From Boswellia sacra (Eukaryota > Streptophyta > Magnoliopsida > Sapindales > Burseraceae), in NCBI GenBank assembly GCA_013180625.2, contig SNVD02015902.1, forward strand, positions 1 to 64,000: a stretch of DNA of 64,000 nucleotides, in the 5' to 3' direction. The first letter of the stretch is position 1. The number at the start of each line of letters is the position of its first letter. This document shows, piece by piece, positions 45,501 to 57,500 of this stretch. The position numbers and the translations under genes were made by a program. Below the pieces are notes generated by a model. The model saw only the letters and a list, made by a program, of their open reading frames with translations, ran no database searches and had not been told where the DNA came from.

Positions 45501-48500
45501 CTATATGTGTGGACCCAAAATTTTTAATAGAAGTTGTACCTATAAAATGACGGATAGTTGTCTCTCCATGACAGGGAAAATAGTCTTTGCTGCTCCTTCT
45601 CGACCTCTTGTCATGCAACAAATAGAAGCATGTCATAAGATTGTAGGAATACCGCAGGTAAATACTGTTTCTTATCACTGGAGTGATGCGCTCAATTGTA
45701 TGGAAGGAATTTGATTTGATAGAATCATTAACATATTTTTAGAAGATTTGAATCAAAGTGATTGCAGGAATGGACAATTGATATGACAGGTCAGATAACT
45801 CCTTCTAGAAGGGCATGCTTTTGGAAGACTAAACGAGTTTTCTTTGTTACTCCACAAGTGCTGGAGAAGGATATTCAATCTGGTGATTTTTTAACTTGTA
45901 CATTAACATACTACCACATATATTGAAGATTATGAAATTTTACCATCAGTATTATATTGAACATTTTCTTCAGTTGTTTGTTCTATTTACTTTTTTTTTT
46001 TTTAATCTTGTTTGTGCTGAACCTGTTTTAGGCATATGTTTAGTGAAGCACTTGGTATGTCTGGTTGTTGATGAAGCTCATCGAGCACTTGGAAATTATT
46101 CATATTGTACAGCAGTTCGTGAGGTTTGTTGGACCAAATCTTTCTAATTTTCTCAACTCTACTTGATTTTTTTTCATAGTTAAGGGATTTATCGTGGATA
46201 AATTTCTGGTTCGGGACACTAGTGATTTTTTAAATTTGTAGTTAATGTCTGTACCAGTGCAGCTGAGAATATTGGCATTGACTGCAACACCAGGGTGTAA
46301 GTTACAGTCATCTACTTGATTTCTGTGGCTTTTCTTACACATATCAAATCCTAAGGTTGTATGTAATTATTCAGCAAAGCAGCAGACTATCCAGCGTATC
46401 ATTGATAACTTGCATATATCAACACTTGAATATCGCAATGAAAGTGATTGTGATGTCAGCCCATATGTTCATAAGAGGAAGATAGAATTGATTGAGGTAT
46501 ATTCTAGTGAATATCTCCTACACCCTGTTGTGATGCAACTGTTTTTTCTAATTACTGCAGTATTGATAGGTTCCAATGGGGAATGAGGCTGCAGAAATTA
46601 ATCATCTGATTTTGGAAGTGATACGCCCATATGTGGGCAGGCTTTCGTCTATTGGGCTTCTCCAGAACAAAGACTATCAGACTGTATGGTTCATATATTC
46701 TGGATTCCTTTAATTTTACTTTGGCAATCAACTTTAGTATAATGATATGTCCGTATTGCCTCTTGTTCCACTTTGCCTCATTCTAGAACATTTCCGTAAA
46801 TTCAGTTGTTGGAAGTTTTAGAATAGTGGCCCCCAAGGGCCAGCCCAGATGGTATTAGGCTTGGGACCGGGTGCTTGGGTGCAACAACGTCTCAGATTCG
46901 AACCCTTCTAGTGGAGCTTAAAAATTCCATCCTTGGTTGACTACTGGGTTCTGGTGCTGGGGCGCGTCACAGTTATCCAAAAAAAAAAAATTAGAATAGT
47001 GTCAAGTATAATTTAACTTAATAATGTATGAATGGAGAATCTTAATAATGTGATGAATGATATGTCTACACTTGATGATTCTCGATGTATTGATTGCTAT
47101 TTGATTGGTTTCTAGTTATTACTGACTCTAATTTCTCTGGTTTTCTTACTTGCATCTCACCTTGGCATCTGACAGTTGAGCCCAGTTGACTTACTCAATT
47201 CAAGGGACAAATTTCGTCAAGTACCTCCTCCAGACCTTCCACACATTAAATTTGGAGAAGTAGAAGCTTATTTTGGAGCTCTTATTACTCTCTATCATAT
47301 TCGTAGACTGCTTTCAAGCCATGGAATACGACCAGCATATGAGATGCTGGAAGAAAAGTTGCAACAAGGGTATGTTCTTTTTGCATCCTCCATTCAGTGG
47401 GTTTAGAGGCTTCCTTCAAATGATAGGAGGTTGCTATCTTGATCGGTAAAGACATTCCAGGATTGTGCCTGCCATATTTGCTATTATGCAACCATATTTC
47501 ACTTAACTTCTTTTGTTAGTATATTATCAATCTCTTATTGTTGAAAACTATGTTAAATACCACAAAAAAAAATGTTTTCTAGCTTTGGACTCAACTAAGT
47601 CTGGAGTAGAGCCTCCATTATTTTCTCATCTGGGAAAAAAAAAATTTAAATGTATTGGACATATTGCTAGAAACTCCAAAATCATAACTTCTTACAATTT
47701 TTTTATTTTAAATTTTGAATTTCATCATTATATTTTAGAGCCACGCCATCCATGGACCAAGTACTAGATTGCATTGTCGAATGAGTTAATATTAACATTT
47801 GAACAAAATTCCATGCTGTTTTTTAAGTCTGGTTTCTTTTATGGTTATACTTTTTGTTGTCTCCACTCTATTAACTATTGACCATGTTAACATGCTTATT
47901 GAGTTTAAAGCATTGTTTTTACGTGTGTGAACTTAACTATTGCAGGTCATTTGCAAGATTTATGAGTAAAAATGAAGTTATTAGGAAAGTAAAACTCCTA
48001 ATGCAGCAAAGTTTATCTCATGGTGCACCAAGTCCTAAATTGTCAAAAATGATGGAAGTTCTAGTTGATCATTTCGGTAATGCCTTCTTCCTCTTGCTTT
48101 TATGAACAGAGTTTCTGACTTCCAATTACCAACTTTTTTTTTTTCCTGCTCCTGCTTAACCCTGACTTCTTTTTGTAAATTATATTGAGAAATTGAATCT
48201 TGACTTATATTGTGAAATTGAATTTTGACTCCTTATTGCCGTTTGTCAATTCCAGATATTTTGTCAATAAAAGTTTATAATAGATCTGGATTTTTTATTT
48301 TCTTTATATTACTTATTGTTATTATTATTTTATTTTGTTTTATTTTTTTTTTCAAATAGGTGAGGTTTTATGGAGATGAGCCTCTAAAAGAATGATTGTA
48401 CTTTTCATTCTTTATAGTAAAATTTGTTTGCAGTTGTCTTTTTACAGATTTCTATAGGTTCAGTGTTCTACAAAACATTCAAATATCAATTACCTGTCAA

Positions 48501-51500
48501 ACAACTTCACTGATTGCTGCAGTTTCTTTTTCAATGGTCATTCTTGATTCTCTGTTTTTGCCCGTTGGCTCTCATAAATTTTGAAAATTCATTTTCTTTG
48601 TAATTCAAACTTTCTAGTTTTATCGCAATTTTCACCCTATTACAACTTTTCTGACCGAATTATGCTATGCATCTGAAAGTGATAGGCCCCCAATCAAATT
48701 CACTTATTCTAGGCGTAACAAGAAGAATAAAGGAGGGGCAGAGTGGGGAATTGAGTAAATCAGGAGGGATATTCTTTTATTTACAATGTTGGGGTAATGC
48801 TAAAGCGGGGGTGAGAATTAGTTATCTTTTGTCTGGGGAAAAGTGAAGTTAGTTAGAGAATATAGGGGAGGAAAAGGGAGGAAAAAAGGTATTCAGCGAG
48901 TTTTGTTAATTTTCTAGAGTGAGAAGTTTTTTCTCATTGGGAGAGCTTGCAGACCTCTCGAATAGCCTGCTAATTTCCATTCTAATGCATCTTTTCTTTT
49001 CTAAAACTGTCTCTAGCCTTAACCTCTCTATTCTATCTCTCTAAATTAGCCTCTAAAGCACGAGATTGCTAATGTAAGTTGTGGGTCAGTGAAGAGAATT
49101 GCTATCAAATTGGTATCAAAGCAGTGAGATCTTGAGATGGTTAAGAAAGGAGAAGCAAGGATAGATGTATTGGAGGAAAAACTTACCTAGTTCCAGGAAG
49201 ACATGGGAGCTGTTAAGGAGGGAGTGTCTAGAGTTCCGCTCCTTGAACAGAATCTGGCGACTATTCTGGAGAGACTAGAAGCATTGGCGGTGGAATTCAG
49301 GAATAAAACAAAAAAGAATTCAGAATCGCATCTCAAAAATTTGAAGGCCGCTTCAAGAGGGTCGGGTGCTGGTTCGTCAATGACACCACCGGTGACTGGG
49401 AGCTTTAACGCCAGTGAAACCCACAGGGGAGATAGCAGATTACAGCAACGACTTGAGATGCCGTTGTTTGACGATAACGATCCCAATGGATGGGTCTTTA
49501 AGGTAGGGATGGCAAAAAAACCTGGGTAATCCGGGTACCCGGATTTTTCCCGAAAAATCCAGGTGAAAAAAACCCGGATTATCCGGGTAAAAAATCCGGG
49601 TGCGGGGATAATTTAAAAAAAAAATCCGGGTGCGGTATTACAAAAAAACCCTGCACCCGCATAATTCTAAAAATATTAAGAAAAAAGTAGGAAAAAATCC
49701 GAGGAAATCCGGGTTTTTCCGGGTGAAGATAAAAGTGAAAAAAAAATCCGGGGAAATCCGGGTTTTTTTCCGGGTGAGATGCGGGTGCGGGTGCGGTAAT
49801 CTCAAAACCCGCAAATACCCGCACCTGGAAAAACCCGGAATTCCGGGGACCGGGGACAAAATACAAAATCCGGGTGCGGGTGCGGGTGCGGAAACGCAAA
49901 ACCCGCACCTGCACCCGAATTTTGCCATCCCTACTTTAAGGCAAAATGCTTCTTCTCTTTTAATCGCATGACTGACGTAGAAAGAATTGAGGCAGCAGCG
50001 GTTTGCTTTGATGGAAAGGCTCTGGCCTGGTTCCAGTGGGAGGATCGACGCAAGCTGATGCGCAACTGGGAGGAATTGAGGGCGATATTGCTAGATCGGT
50101 TCAGATCGACTCAGGAGGGCACAATTTTCGAGAAATTTTTAGCATTGAGACAGAGTACAACGGTGAGAGAATATCAGAGGCAGTTCGAGACTCTAGCGTT
50201 GTTGCTTCACCGCATCTCTGAGAATGTGTTAGAGGGTACCTTTATTAACGGGCTCAAGCCAGACGTACGGCTTGAGGTGAGACTAGTATAGTCTAGTGGG
50301 TTAGCCTGACTGATGGATGTGGCCCAGAGGATGGAGGATCGCAATACTGCTCTTAAATAGCCTACGAGTGGGGCACTAAACATATTTGGAAGAGGAACGG
50401 ATGTGAATCTAAGTCCCAATTTGAAGTCTCAAAGCTCTTTACTCCCTACAGCAGCTGCTACAGTGACCAGACAACCAAACCGGGCTTAGTGCCTCCTTTT
50501 AAACGAATGACTAATGCTGAATTACAAGTAAAAAGAGAGAAAGGATTATGTTGTCACTGTGATGAAAAATTTTCTCCTGGTCATAGGTGTAGGTTCAAGG
50601 AGCTTCATGTTATGGTGGTCCAGGAAGAGGAGAAAATATATGTAGATGAAGAGAATCATACAGAAGGGGACACTGTAGACAGCAAAATTAATCAAGAGGT
50701 TGTGGAACTTTCTATGAATTCTGTGGTTGGACTTACTTCACCAAAAATAATTAAATTGAAAAGAATTATTGGAGGGGAGGAGGTGATTGTGATGATTGAT
50801 CCTGATTCCACTCACAATTTTATTTCTAGAAGCTTGGTTAGGAGATTGGGGCTTCCAATGGACATCACTGAGGGATATGGGGTGTTTTTGGGTACAGGAA
50901 ATCCTATTAAAGGAGAAGGCGTTTGTAGAGGAATTTCATTGTCTTTACAAGGAGTTGATTTAGTGGATGATTTCCTCCCCTTAGACCTTGGAGGTTCTGA
51001 TATGGTGTTGGGAATGTTGTGGTTGGAAACCTTGGGGGTAATCAAGTTTGATTGCAAAGCCTTGACCATAGAATTTAAAGTTGATGGCGTTAAGGTGGTC
51101 CTTAAGGGAGATTCTGGTTTATGTAAGACACAAGTGAAATTAAAAAATATTATCAAGGCAGTGCGGCGTGGGGGGCAAGGGTTATTGCTATAGCTAAGTG
51201 CCCTCTCGGTCTCTCCTGAATGCTCTTCCAGTGGAGTTTCCAGAGACGTTGAAAGTCTCCTTACAGAATTCTAGGCCGTGTTCAATATGCCATCAGGTTT
51301 ACCTCCTAGCAGGGGAAGAGATCATGCAATTGTGCTTAAGGAGGAAAGCCAACCAGTTAGTATCCGGCCATATCGATATCCACAAATCCAAAAGGATGAA
51401 ATTGAGAAGTTGGTCCAAGAAATGCTTGCAGCAGGAGTAATTAGAGCAAGTAGCAGCCCCTTTTCCAGCCCTGTTTTATTAGTTAAGAAGAAGGATGGTA

Positions 51501-54500
51501 GTTGGCGATTTTGTGTAGACTACAATGCACTCAATCAAGCTACAGTTCTAGACAAATACCGCATTCCAGTGATTAATGAACTACATGGGGCTTGTGTTTT
51601 CTCTAAATTGGACCTCAAGTTAGAATACTACCAAATAATGGTTAAACCTGAAGATGTTCACAAGACAGCCTTCCGCACTCACGATGGGCATTACGAGTTT
51701 TTGGTAATGCCCTTTGGCCTAACTAATACTCCCTCCACCTTCCAAGCCTTGATGAATAACATTTTTCAGGAAATATTTGAGGAAGTTTGTTTTGGTTTTC
51801 TTTGATGACATTTTAATCTATAGCAGAAGCTTAGAGGATCACATACAACACTTGGCCATGGTATTAAGGATCCTTAAAGAGCAACAACTATATGCTAACT
51901 CAAAAAAAAGTTTGTTTGCCCAAACCAGATTGGAGTACCTAGGCCATATAATTTCAGCTAAAGGGGTGGCTGTTGACAACTCCAAAGTGGAAGTAATGCA
52001 ACAGTGGCCTACACCGAAAAATTTGTACGAGTTGAGGGGATTTCTTGGGTTAACTGGTTACTACATAAAATTTGTAGAGGGCTATGACAGTAAAGCTTTT
52101 CCTTTAACGGAACAGCTGAAGAAAGACAGTTTTGGGTGGAATGAGAGGGCTGAAGAAGCCTTTATTAAACTTAAAATCGCTATGACTAAAGTTCCTGTTT
52201 TGGCATTGCCAGATTTTACTCAACCTTTTTATATTGACACTGGTGCTTCGGGAGTGGGGGTTGGTGAAGTGTTGATGCAAGGGCAAAGGCCAATAGCCTA
52301 TTTCAGCCACATGCTTCCCCAAAGTTAGCGACTGAAATCAGGTTATGAGAGAGAGTTGTTGGCTATAGTACTAGCTTTCCAAAAATGGAGGCCTTATCTG
52401 CTGGGTAGGAGGTTTGTCATTCGAACTGATCAAAGGAGCTTAAAGTATCTTCTAGATTAAAGATTGGCAAGTGCAGAGAACCAGAAGTGGGTGTCTAAGT
52501 TGCTGGGATTTGATTTTGAAATACATTAAAAACCTGGACTAGAAAACAAAGCCGCAGATGCATTATCAAGACACCTGGAATTCATTGCCTTGTCACTTTC
52601 ACCTACTTTTAACTTTGTAGAAGTACAAAAAGAGCTTACAGAGGATGCAGAATTCAGCTTATGAAATCCATTTTAGCTGGGACTTCCGCCTATGAGGGAT
52701 ATGCAATGGTTCAAGGTAAATTGTTGTATAAAAGGAGAATCGTCTTGAGTAAGCATTCTGCTCTAATCCCCAAATTACTAAAAGAATTTCATGATAGCCC
52801 TATGGGAGGACAGTCGGGATTGATGAAAACTACTCAACAAATTTCTAGAGAATTTTACTGGCCTGGAATGAAGAAAGATGTTAAGGCTTATGTAGAAAGA
52901 TGTGGTGCTTGTCAAACAAAATAAGTACTTGGCTTTATCCCCAGCGGGCCTACTCCAACCTATCCCTATTCCTAATCAGGTTTGGGAGGATCTTTCCACG
53001 GATTTTATCGAGGGGTTGCCTAAATCAGAAGGGTATGATACTATCCTACTTGTTGTGGACAGGTTAAGCAAATACGGACACTTCATTGCCTTGAATTTGC
53101 TGCTCAATCGGTGGCTGCCATCTTTGTTAAAGAAGTAGTTAATCTCCATGGCATCCTACGTTCAATCATCACGGACAGAGATTAGGTATTCCTCAGTTTG
53201 TTCTAGATGGAGTTGTTCAAAATGCAGGGCACCGTATTGAAGCGCAGCACAGCCTACCATCCACAAACAGAATCATGATTATATTATTGTTATTGTTGTC
53301 TGAAGACATGATTTACTTAACTATTAGTTTTCTGGGACATTGCTGATTTCCTATTTTCTCAGAATTTTCTTGAGTTTAATGGTTAACTATGAAGAACTTT
53401 GTTTTTAGTCATCAACCTCTGAGTGATCTTTACTATTATCAATAAATAGTAGTTTTTGTCTTTGATCTTATAATTAATTATGATTGAAAGTAATTAAGGA
53501 ATATCTGGTTGCAGAAACAAAAGATCCAAAATGTTCAAGAGTTATTATATTCTCAAACTTCAGAGGAAGTGTCAGGTGGAAAAATATTGCTTTGAGTCAA
53601 TCTTTTGGTGATCCTTATTATCTTTTTGCATCATGTCTGAATATATATATATATATATATGTTTTGTATATGTCCAGGGACATAATGAGTGCATTAGCAA
53701 ACATTGGGGATTTAGTTAAGGCTACAGAATTTATTGGTCAAAGCTCAGGTTAGTAGTTCCGTACCTTTACTTTCTTTCTCTTTTTCCAGTTGGAAACATC
53801 ACGTGATCTCTATGTTTTGCTGAAATCTATTAGCACTAAAGCAGGCATGATATTGTCTTTGTGGAATTTCTTTGGAATATATTGGTTATTATTGTGTCTT
53901 GCAGGGAAAGCTTTAAAAGGCCAGTCACAAAAGGTTCAACAGGCTGTTCTGGAGGTAGCTATGTGACTCTTCTGTTTTTTTTTTTTTTTTTCTCCTCTCT
54001 CTCTCTCTCTCTCTTTTTTCCGAAATTTTCTCTGCTTCTTCTGTTGAATTACTTTATTTACTCACAGAAATTTCGGGCTGGTGGATACAATGTCATTGTT
54101 GCCACATCAATTGGTGAAGAAGGCCTGGATATCATGGAAGTTGATCTTGTAATATGTTTTGATGCTAATGTGTCACCTTTGAGAATGATTCAGCGCATGG
54201 GAAGGACTGGAAGAAAGCATGATGGACGAGTTGATATCCTTTTTTTAATTTTTAATTTTTTTCTATTTTTCTTGTCATCACAGTTATAAGTCACCTTGAT
54301 ACGTGCTTACAACAAACTTCCCACATTATATACATTTTTACCCTCTGCGTGCTTTAAACCTCCATCCTCTTTTTTAATAATTCTCGACACACTTTTTTAG
54401 TAGTTCCTTGACAACTGGAACTAGTTTTAGCTTGTGAAGGGTCAGAATTGAAGGGTTATATGCGAAAGCAAGCAAGCGGCAGGGCTATTAAAAAACACAT

Positions 54501-57500
54501 GCGAAATGGGGGAATGAATAGCTTCACTTTCCATCCTAGTCCAAGGATGGTAAGATCTGCTAGAAGTTGCTTGCTCTTATCTTTAACATTATAGTTTTAA
54601 CTGCTAACCGACTTCTATTATCTTTTGTTGTAGATACCACATATTTGCAAACCAGAAGTCCAATATGTTGAGCTGTCAATTGAACAATTTGTTTCTCATG
54701 GAAAGAAAGTGAAAGATGATCGTGCTAGTGGGACACCTGTTCTCAAAGAAAAATTAACCGTTGCCGAGATTGATTTAATTGCAAAGTATTTCCACCACAC
54801 AAGTGACAATACTTGGAGACCATCTCTTATTGCATTTCCTCATTTCCAGGCATTTCCGTCCAGAGTGCATAAAGTAATGCATTCTTATAGAACAGGAATG
54901 TTGATTGACACAATGCAACATTTGCAAGGACTAACCTTCTCAAGAGACAGCAGAAACTCTTTTCCTGAGGTTTGCTCTGTATGGCAAGACTAGTTTTGTG
55001 TTATAATATTCTACTGCGATTGCTTATGATTTTACTTTATGGATCCAGGATGAGGTCTCTTCTGCTAAGTCCATGGGAGTTCAACCTGTTGATCAATGTG
55101 AAAATCATGAAAAAGGTAATTTATCTTTGACTTCTAAAATGGCACATCCTCTGAACTTCATATTCAAGAGGGTTCTGTGGTTTTTTCAGTTTAGGTACTG
55201 TTAAATCATATGCACCAAAGTATTAGTGGGCTATCAAGATTGTGAAGCTGTACTAGATGTACTGCAATAGTGCAATTGCTGGAATTTCTATCTCTATGTT
55301 GTCACCGTATTGAAAAGCAGATAAGAGTGGTGTGAGCAATCTTATGAATTTGTTTACATTGAAATTTTGCCTAAGTTAGTACTTAAGCCAAATTTTGAAG
55401 CATAAGGTCAGTGGAATATTTCATTATGATAAAAGGTGTTGAATATATTTTGCTGGACCTCTTGCTTGCATGCTTGTTTTGCAGTCTGCACCATTGACAT
55501 CTAAATATGCTGAGCATCAACCTAAATACATCAACAGAATACCATTTTGTCTTTTTTTTTTTTTTTAATTTTTTGTTCCTTTGCATCAATATATTAGTAA
55601 CAGTCCCTGTTTAGAATATGCATTACAACAATTTTATGTTTTTGATAGGTCTGTAACTTAAGTTCCCAAAATTTTGTTGCAGATTCACTTATTTTGGATA
55701 ATGGTGAAGGCTCCAAATCACTAGAAAAAGTTACAGAGCCTGAACTATCACCTGTAAGAACCTTAAGAACCCAGGAGAAGCGTAGCATACCTCACTTCTG
55801 TGAAAAAAGTCCAGCAGCACATTCCTACCTTTTTGGTTCAGAGTTTGTATCTGTTGATGCGCTAGGAAAGGTCCTAATTTTATCACTCCCTGCCCTTCCT
55901 TTTCAAGAATTATCAAATTCTAATTATGTAAGAGCTAGAAATACTGACTCAAGGCAAAAATCATTCCATTTGAAGACTTATGACAAAAACTACGATGAAC
56001 TTGCTATGCAAGCTAAAATTGTTCCACGACAACTAACTTCCCAGACAACATGCATAAATAATGGTGCTCTCCAAATGTCTATTTCCAGTTTTAATGCCCA
56101 GCAGGAGAAAACACTTGATGGATCTGAGAAAATCCTCAAGACTTCCATCTGGAAGAGAAATCAATTAAATGAAGGACATATGACAACTGAGACATTTCGT
56201 GAAGTGAAAATCAAGGAACCATCACAACTGGATGATGACCATGATCTCAGGGATACTGAACTCAGTCCCAGGCTAACTAATTTGATCCAGAGTGGTGTTG
56301 TTCCAGAGTCTCCTATCAATGAAGGTCAAGTGTACACTTCCAAAACAGTTCCATATATTCTGAAATTCAGAGATACTGTTTTTAATGGCTACCTGTGCTG
56401 AATTAACTTTGATTTTGCAGGCAATGAAAAAACAAGAGACGAATTTCTTATTCTAGATTTTGCTTCACCTGTCAAATTGTGCACTGAACAGCTATCAAAG
56501 TCTTTAAGTCTAGGGAAAAATGAAAAGGGTACTATGGACAATAGTGCCAGTGGAAGGAGTGTCTCTGTTTCTCCTGTTAATAGTGAATTTCAAACTCCTT
56601 TAGTTAAGATGAATTGTAATGTCAGCACAAGACCATGTACCTCTGCTTCACCAGTTGCTGAGGAAACCAAATTGGTAGATATTACAAATGGCAGCTGTAG
56701 CAGGGATTGGGGTTTGAGTTCTGAAGAGAAGTCACAAAATGTCAAACCAGTGCCCAAACTTAAGAGGCTGCGCAAAGTTGCAGATTGTGGGAATAATAGG
56801 AACTTAGAAAAAATAATAGAAAATACTGTCATTCCCAGTTTGAACCTTGCCAGATCTTTTACTAGTACCAGTCCTATGCAAGATAAACATGGTGAAGGTA
56901 ACTTAATTTTGTGGTGTGTAGAAGTCCTCTTCTCCAAACTTTCTTTGGTCAGTCTTTTTGTTGCTGGGAACTTGAGTTAATGTTGCATACATCTTGTTGC
57001 ATACTTTCCAGAATGGAAATTTCTAATTTAACTTTTTCCCAGGCTGAATTGTTATACTATTAGTTTTGCTTTATTATTATCATGCTAGAATGTTATTGTT
57101 TCATTAATATGTCCATATTGTTGATATTACTTGTACCTGGTTACTGAATTCAGGTAAAAGGAAACCAGTAGACAATGTAAGAGCACTCATTGAGGAGGAA
57201 GCTGAGTAAGTTTATGCTCATATTTCTTAAAACAAAATGTTGGGAAGTTTTGTTACTTGAAATTTTTTTCCATTATTTAGTTTTATAAGCATACAGAACA
57301 GAAGTATGACTTCTATTTGAACCCTCTGTGTAGATATCAAAGTTCTCTATGTAAAGAAATGAAGGAATATTTAATTACTTTCCAAAAGTTCGAAAGTTGA
57401 AATAATGTTGGGCATTCTTTCACATGCATCTCAGGGTGTCTGCCGAAGCTGAACTATCTGATGATGAGGAAGATCAAGAGGACAACTCATATGATGATAG

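Larger units (their letters stand above)
48680..53268 (+). mobile_element. 3'-truncated Ty3-gypsy element in FANCM intron 11
   Basis: A 5' LTR (48680-49107), primer site, gag, protease, RT, RNase H and integrase read in the FANCM sense, but the integrase breaks off at YHPQTES near 53268 and no second LTR is present, so no target duplication can be shown. Intron sequence resumes at about 53270. Each coding region has frameshifts or stops. A hAT MITE (49504-49933) is nested in gag. FANCM exons 11 and 12 on either side splice in frame. Confidence 0.88.

Noticed and set aside
49579..49971. Three overlapping 96-113-codon frames on both strands
   Set aside because: All arise from CCGGGT/GGGTGC repeats of the hAT MITE.
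54228..54445. GT-AG alternative for FANCM intron 15 (GT at 54230)
   Set aside because: The available AG acceptors give an immediate stop or shift the conserved LACEGSE segment out of frame.
56325..56401. Continuation of the exon 19 frame to the TGA at 56399-56401
   Set aside because: Using the GT at 56325 joins exon 20 in frame, and plant FANCM continues beyond this point; read-through would truncate the protein. An intron-retention isoform remains possible.
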